From positions 124,001 through 188,000 of the forward strand of contig NZ_JABFCX010000003.1 in the NCBI RefSeq assembly GCF_013085255.1: DNA of 64,000 nucleotides. The letters are read 5' to 3'. The notes below the pieces were generated by a model. That model saw nothing but the letters and a program-made list of their open reading frames with translations. It was not told the origin of the DNA and ran no database searches. The translations under genes and the position numbers were made by a program. Below, piece after piece: positions 62,184 to 64,000 of this stretch. Source of the DNA: Parvularcula mediterranea (GTDB lineage Bacteria; Pseudomonadota; Alphaproteobacteria; Caulobacterales; Parvularculaceae). The stretch's first letter is position 1; every line of letters starts with the position of its first letter.

Positions 62184-62426
62184 TTAAAGGAGGCCGTCGC
62201 CGTCCGGGTCGAGGAACTCGTGCAGGTGAACGATGAAGTAGCGCGTGTGAGCGCTGTCGACGGTGGCTTGGGCTTTGGCGCGCCAGGCTTTGTCGGCCTC
62301 AGCCTTGTTCGGGAAGATGCCGACGATGTCGAGCTTGTCGAGGTCGCGGAAGCGGGCTTCGCGGGGGCTGGTCAGCTCGCCGCCGAAGACGAGGTGAAGG
62401 AGTTGCGGGGCTTGGGTCTCGCTCAT
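62184..62426 (-). CDS. DUF4170 family protein
   Basis: 80 residues: LLHLVFGGELTSPREARFRDLDKLDIVGIFPN, KAWRAKAQATVDSAHTRYFIVHLHEFLDPD. This matches the alphaproteobacterial DUF4170 pattern, whose structure and role are not established. It lies 11 bases after the CysQ-like phosphatase gene on the same strand, the usual neighbourhood for this family near LPS (kdtA) genes. Confidence 0.9.
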   Translation of the reverse strand: MSETQAPQLLHLVFGGELTSPREARFRDLDKLDIVGIFPNKAEADKAWRAKAQATVDSAHTRYFIVHLHEFLDPDGDGLL

Positions 62427-62437
62427 CGGAAGTCTTT

Positions 62438-63271
62438 CTATGTCTGGATGGACCGGAGGTCGCCCGGCAGGTGCGACAACCGTTCAATGATGTGCGGATA
62501 AAGGCCCGGGCTGGCGCAGACAAGGCCCCGCTGTTCGGGTTTTTCCTGTCCGAAGCGGAAGGACTTTCCGAGGTGGTCCGAAACCTTCGCGCCGGCTTCT
62601 TCCGCGATTAAAGCACCCGGCGCTGCGTCCCAGTCAGCCTTGGGCACGAGCGCTAATGTCCCGTCAAACCGACCCGCGGCGACACAGGCCATGCGGTAGC
62701 TGGTCGAGTTCTTGTAATGAACGCCCATCTCCGGCCAGGGCTCAGGCCAGCTGGGGTGCTGGAACATCCGCTTCTGGCCCAGCATCTGGCAGTCCTCGAG
62801 GCCCTTGCAGTCACTCGCGGAGATAGGCTTGCCGTTGAGGGTCGATCCGCCGCCGAGGGAAGCAGCGAACGTCTCGTTTCGCGCTGGAGCATGGATCACC
62901 GAAGCGACCACGCGCTCGCCTTCGGTCACCGCGATGCAGACCGTGAACTGGTCATCGCCCTGAAGGAACGCGCGGGTGCCATCGATCGGATCAACGATGA
63001 TCGTTCGCGGCGCTTCGAGGCGTGAACGGTCATCGCAGCTTTCCTCGGAAAGCCAGCCATAGTTCCTCCGCGGCCCATCAAGGAGCGCCTCGCGCAGGAT
63101 GGCATCGGCGCGCATGTCGGCTTCGGAGACCGGGCTGTCGTCGCCCTTGGTCCACACCTTCACCGACCGGTCCCGCCACAGCGGCATGATCGCCTCGCCA
63201 GCCTCCCGCGCCGCGCCGATCAGCACGTCGCGTTCAGCTGCATAGGAGGGGAGGCCGTCAGTCGCCTGCAA
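62438..63271 (-). CDS. Inositol monophosphatase-superfamily protein, CysQ-like
   Basis: 277 residues with SPVSEADMRAD, WLSEES, the metal motif DPIDGTRAF and WDAAPGALIAEEAG. Members hydrolyse inositol phosphates, PAP or related sugar phosphates; the substrate is not assignable. The start is a TTG at 63271 that overlaps the pmbA stop by 14 bases; no ATG exists in frame nearby, so translation is probably coupled to pmbA. A distinct paralogue (cysQ) is at 46.2 kb. Confidence 0.88.
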   Translation of the reverse strand: MQATDGLPSYAAERDVLIGAAREAGEAIMPLWRDRSVKVWTKGDDSPVSEADMRADAILREALLDGPRRNYGWLSEESCDDRSRLEAPRTIIVDPIDGTRAFLQGDDQFTVCIAVTEGERVVASVIHAPARNETFAASLGGGSTLNGKPISASDCKGLEDCQMLGQKRMFQHPSWPEPWPEMGVHYKNSTSYRMACVAAGRFDGTLALVPKADWDAAPGALIAEEAGAKVSDHLGKSFRFGQEKPEQRGLVCASPGLYPHIIERLSHLPGDLRSIQT

Positions 63272-64000
63272 TGGTCATCCGCTCGATGATAAGCGTCGGC
63301 GCGTTGATCGAGCCCTTACGCTCGAGGTCGCTGCCCGCAACGATCGAGCCCCACATGTCCAGGAGGTTCCCGGCGATGGTGATCTCGCTCACCGGATGGG
63401 CAATCTCGCCGCCTCCGATGGCGAAGCCTGAGCAGCCGACGGAGTAATCGCCAGTGTTGCCGTTGATCTGTGGGCCGAACATATCGGTCACGAGGAGGCC
63501 GTTGCCTGCTTCCTTGATCAGCTCCTCAGGCGTCTTGTCACCGGGCAGGAGGTCGAGGTTCGACGGGCCGGATGATGGCGCACCACCGGTGCCGCGCTTG
63601 GCCCGGCCATTGGTCTCGAGGCCCAGCTGCTTGGCCTGCGCGGCGTTGAGATACCATTGGGTGAGGACGCCTTTGTCGATCAGGTCGAAAGCCTCACAGG
63701 TCACACCCTCGCCGTCGAAGGGCTTCGACCCGAAGCCGCGGGGACGGAGGGGGTCATCGCGGACGATGATGCTTTCAGGGAAGAGGCGCTCGCCGAGCTT
63801 TTCGAGGAGGAAGCTCGTTTTGCGGGTGATCGCACCGCCATTGGCTGCGCTCGCGAGGGGGCCGAGCAGGGATGCAGCGAGGCGGCGCTCGAAAATCACC
63901 GGCGCCTGCTGGGACTTCATCTTCTTGGGGTTGAGGCGGCGGACGGCGCGCTCGCCAGCCTCGCGGCCAACCTCTGCGGCCTCTTTGAGATCCGAGATGT
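63258..64000 (-). CDS. pmbA: TldD/PmbA family metalloprotease subunit (TldE), 5' end outside the window
   Basis: 246 C-terminal residues are visible; the frame runs past base 64000, so the N-terminal half is missing. The stretches AGERAVRRLNPKKMKS, RLAASLLGPLASAANGGAI, NGRAKRGTGGAPSSGPSN and SVGCSGFAIGGGEIAHPVSEI are typical of PmbA/TldE, the non-catalytic partner of TldD in a peptidase that trims microcin and CcdA-like substrates. The ATG at 63920 is internal and not the start. Confidence 0.94.
   Translation of the reverse strand, partial: ISDLKEAAEVGREAGERAVRRLNPKKMKSQQAPVIFERRLAASLLGPLASAANGGAITRKTSFLLEKLGERLFPESIIVRDDPLRPRGFGSKPFDGEGVTCEAFDLIDKGVLTQWYLNAAQAKQLGLETNGRAKRGTGGAPSSGPSNLDLLPGDKTPEELIKEAGNGLLVTDMFGPQINGNTGDYSVGCSGFAIGGGEIAHPVSEITIAGNLLDMWGSIVAGSDLERKGSINAPTLIIERMTIAGD

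Overview
The window is chromosomal DNA of a GC-rich (about 63% by eye) alphaproteobacterium. Pointers are alphaproteobacterial lineage markers (DUF4170, a TIGR02302/DUF4175 protein, a DUF3426-type protein beside ftsEX, ccmC-ccmD-ccmE order, zinc-free L31), a class I polyhydroxyalkanoate synthase, and proteins with VPLPA/PEP-CTERM-like sorting tails. The genus cannot be fixed from sequence alone; Parvularculales, Hyphomonadales and Rhodobacterales relatives are plausible. Genes are dense, with about 60 protein genes, one tRNA-Val, no rRNA, no CRISPR array and no prophage.

Layout. 1-5.7 kb: 3' part of guaA, an AAC(3)-I-like acetyltransferase, a DASS-family anion transporter, DUF3616 and DUF1499 proteins, and a 54-residue charged protein. 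5.8-11 kb: phaC carrying a histone-H1-like Lys/Ala tail, small envelope proteins and a beta-lactamase-fold serine hydrolase. 11.1-13.4 kb: hom-glpX. 13.4-15.8 kb: the least ordinary stretch, with an AT-richer BRCT protein gene, two 247-bp direct repeats, and a REP-associated tyrosine transposase (RAYT) gene flanked by REP hairpins. 15.8-24 kb: a CTERM-anchored secreted protein, a lone pdhA, an MpaB-like oxygenase with no normal start codon, gltX and pirin. 22-29 kb: pbpC and an alpha-2-macroglobulin lipoprotein. 29-32.9 kb: alkaline phosphatase, tRNA-Val, a lipoprotein with a methyltransferase fold, and msrA. 33-39.7 kb: ftsE-ftsX with a coupled small gene, a DUF3426-like protein, a REP pair, TIGR02302, a hydrolase and an AraC-type regulator. 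40-45 kb: GT4-GT9-infC, a subclass B3 metallo-beta-lactamase lipoprotein, a small ion channel and a second CTERM protein. 45-50 kb: queG-cysQ, a polyprenyl-phosphate sugar transferase and UDP-sulfoquinovose synthase. 50-54.4 kb: an MFS protein, ccmC-D-E, a MATE pump and rpmE. 54.5-64 kb: BrkB, a paraoxonase-like esterase, thrC, a 7-TM protein with PAS-like and degenerate EAL-like domains, AlgH, a peroxiredoxin, DUF4170, a second CysQ-like phosphatase and a partial pmbA.

Most of this is housekeeping. Four items stand out: the PHA synthase fused to an 11-pentad Lys/Ala tail, which may couple storage granules to the nucleoid; a textbook RAYT/REP system in which the transposase stop codon lies inside the GTAG of a REP; a polyprenyl-phosphate sugar transferase next to sqdB, hinting at sulfoquinovose in a surface glycan; and two chromosomal homologues of antibiotic-resistance enzymes with intact motifs.
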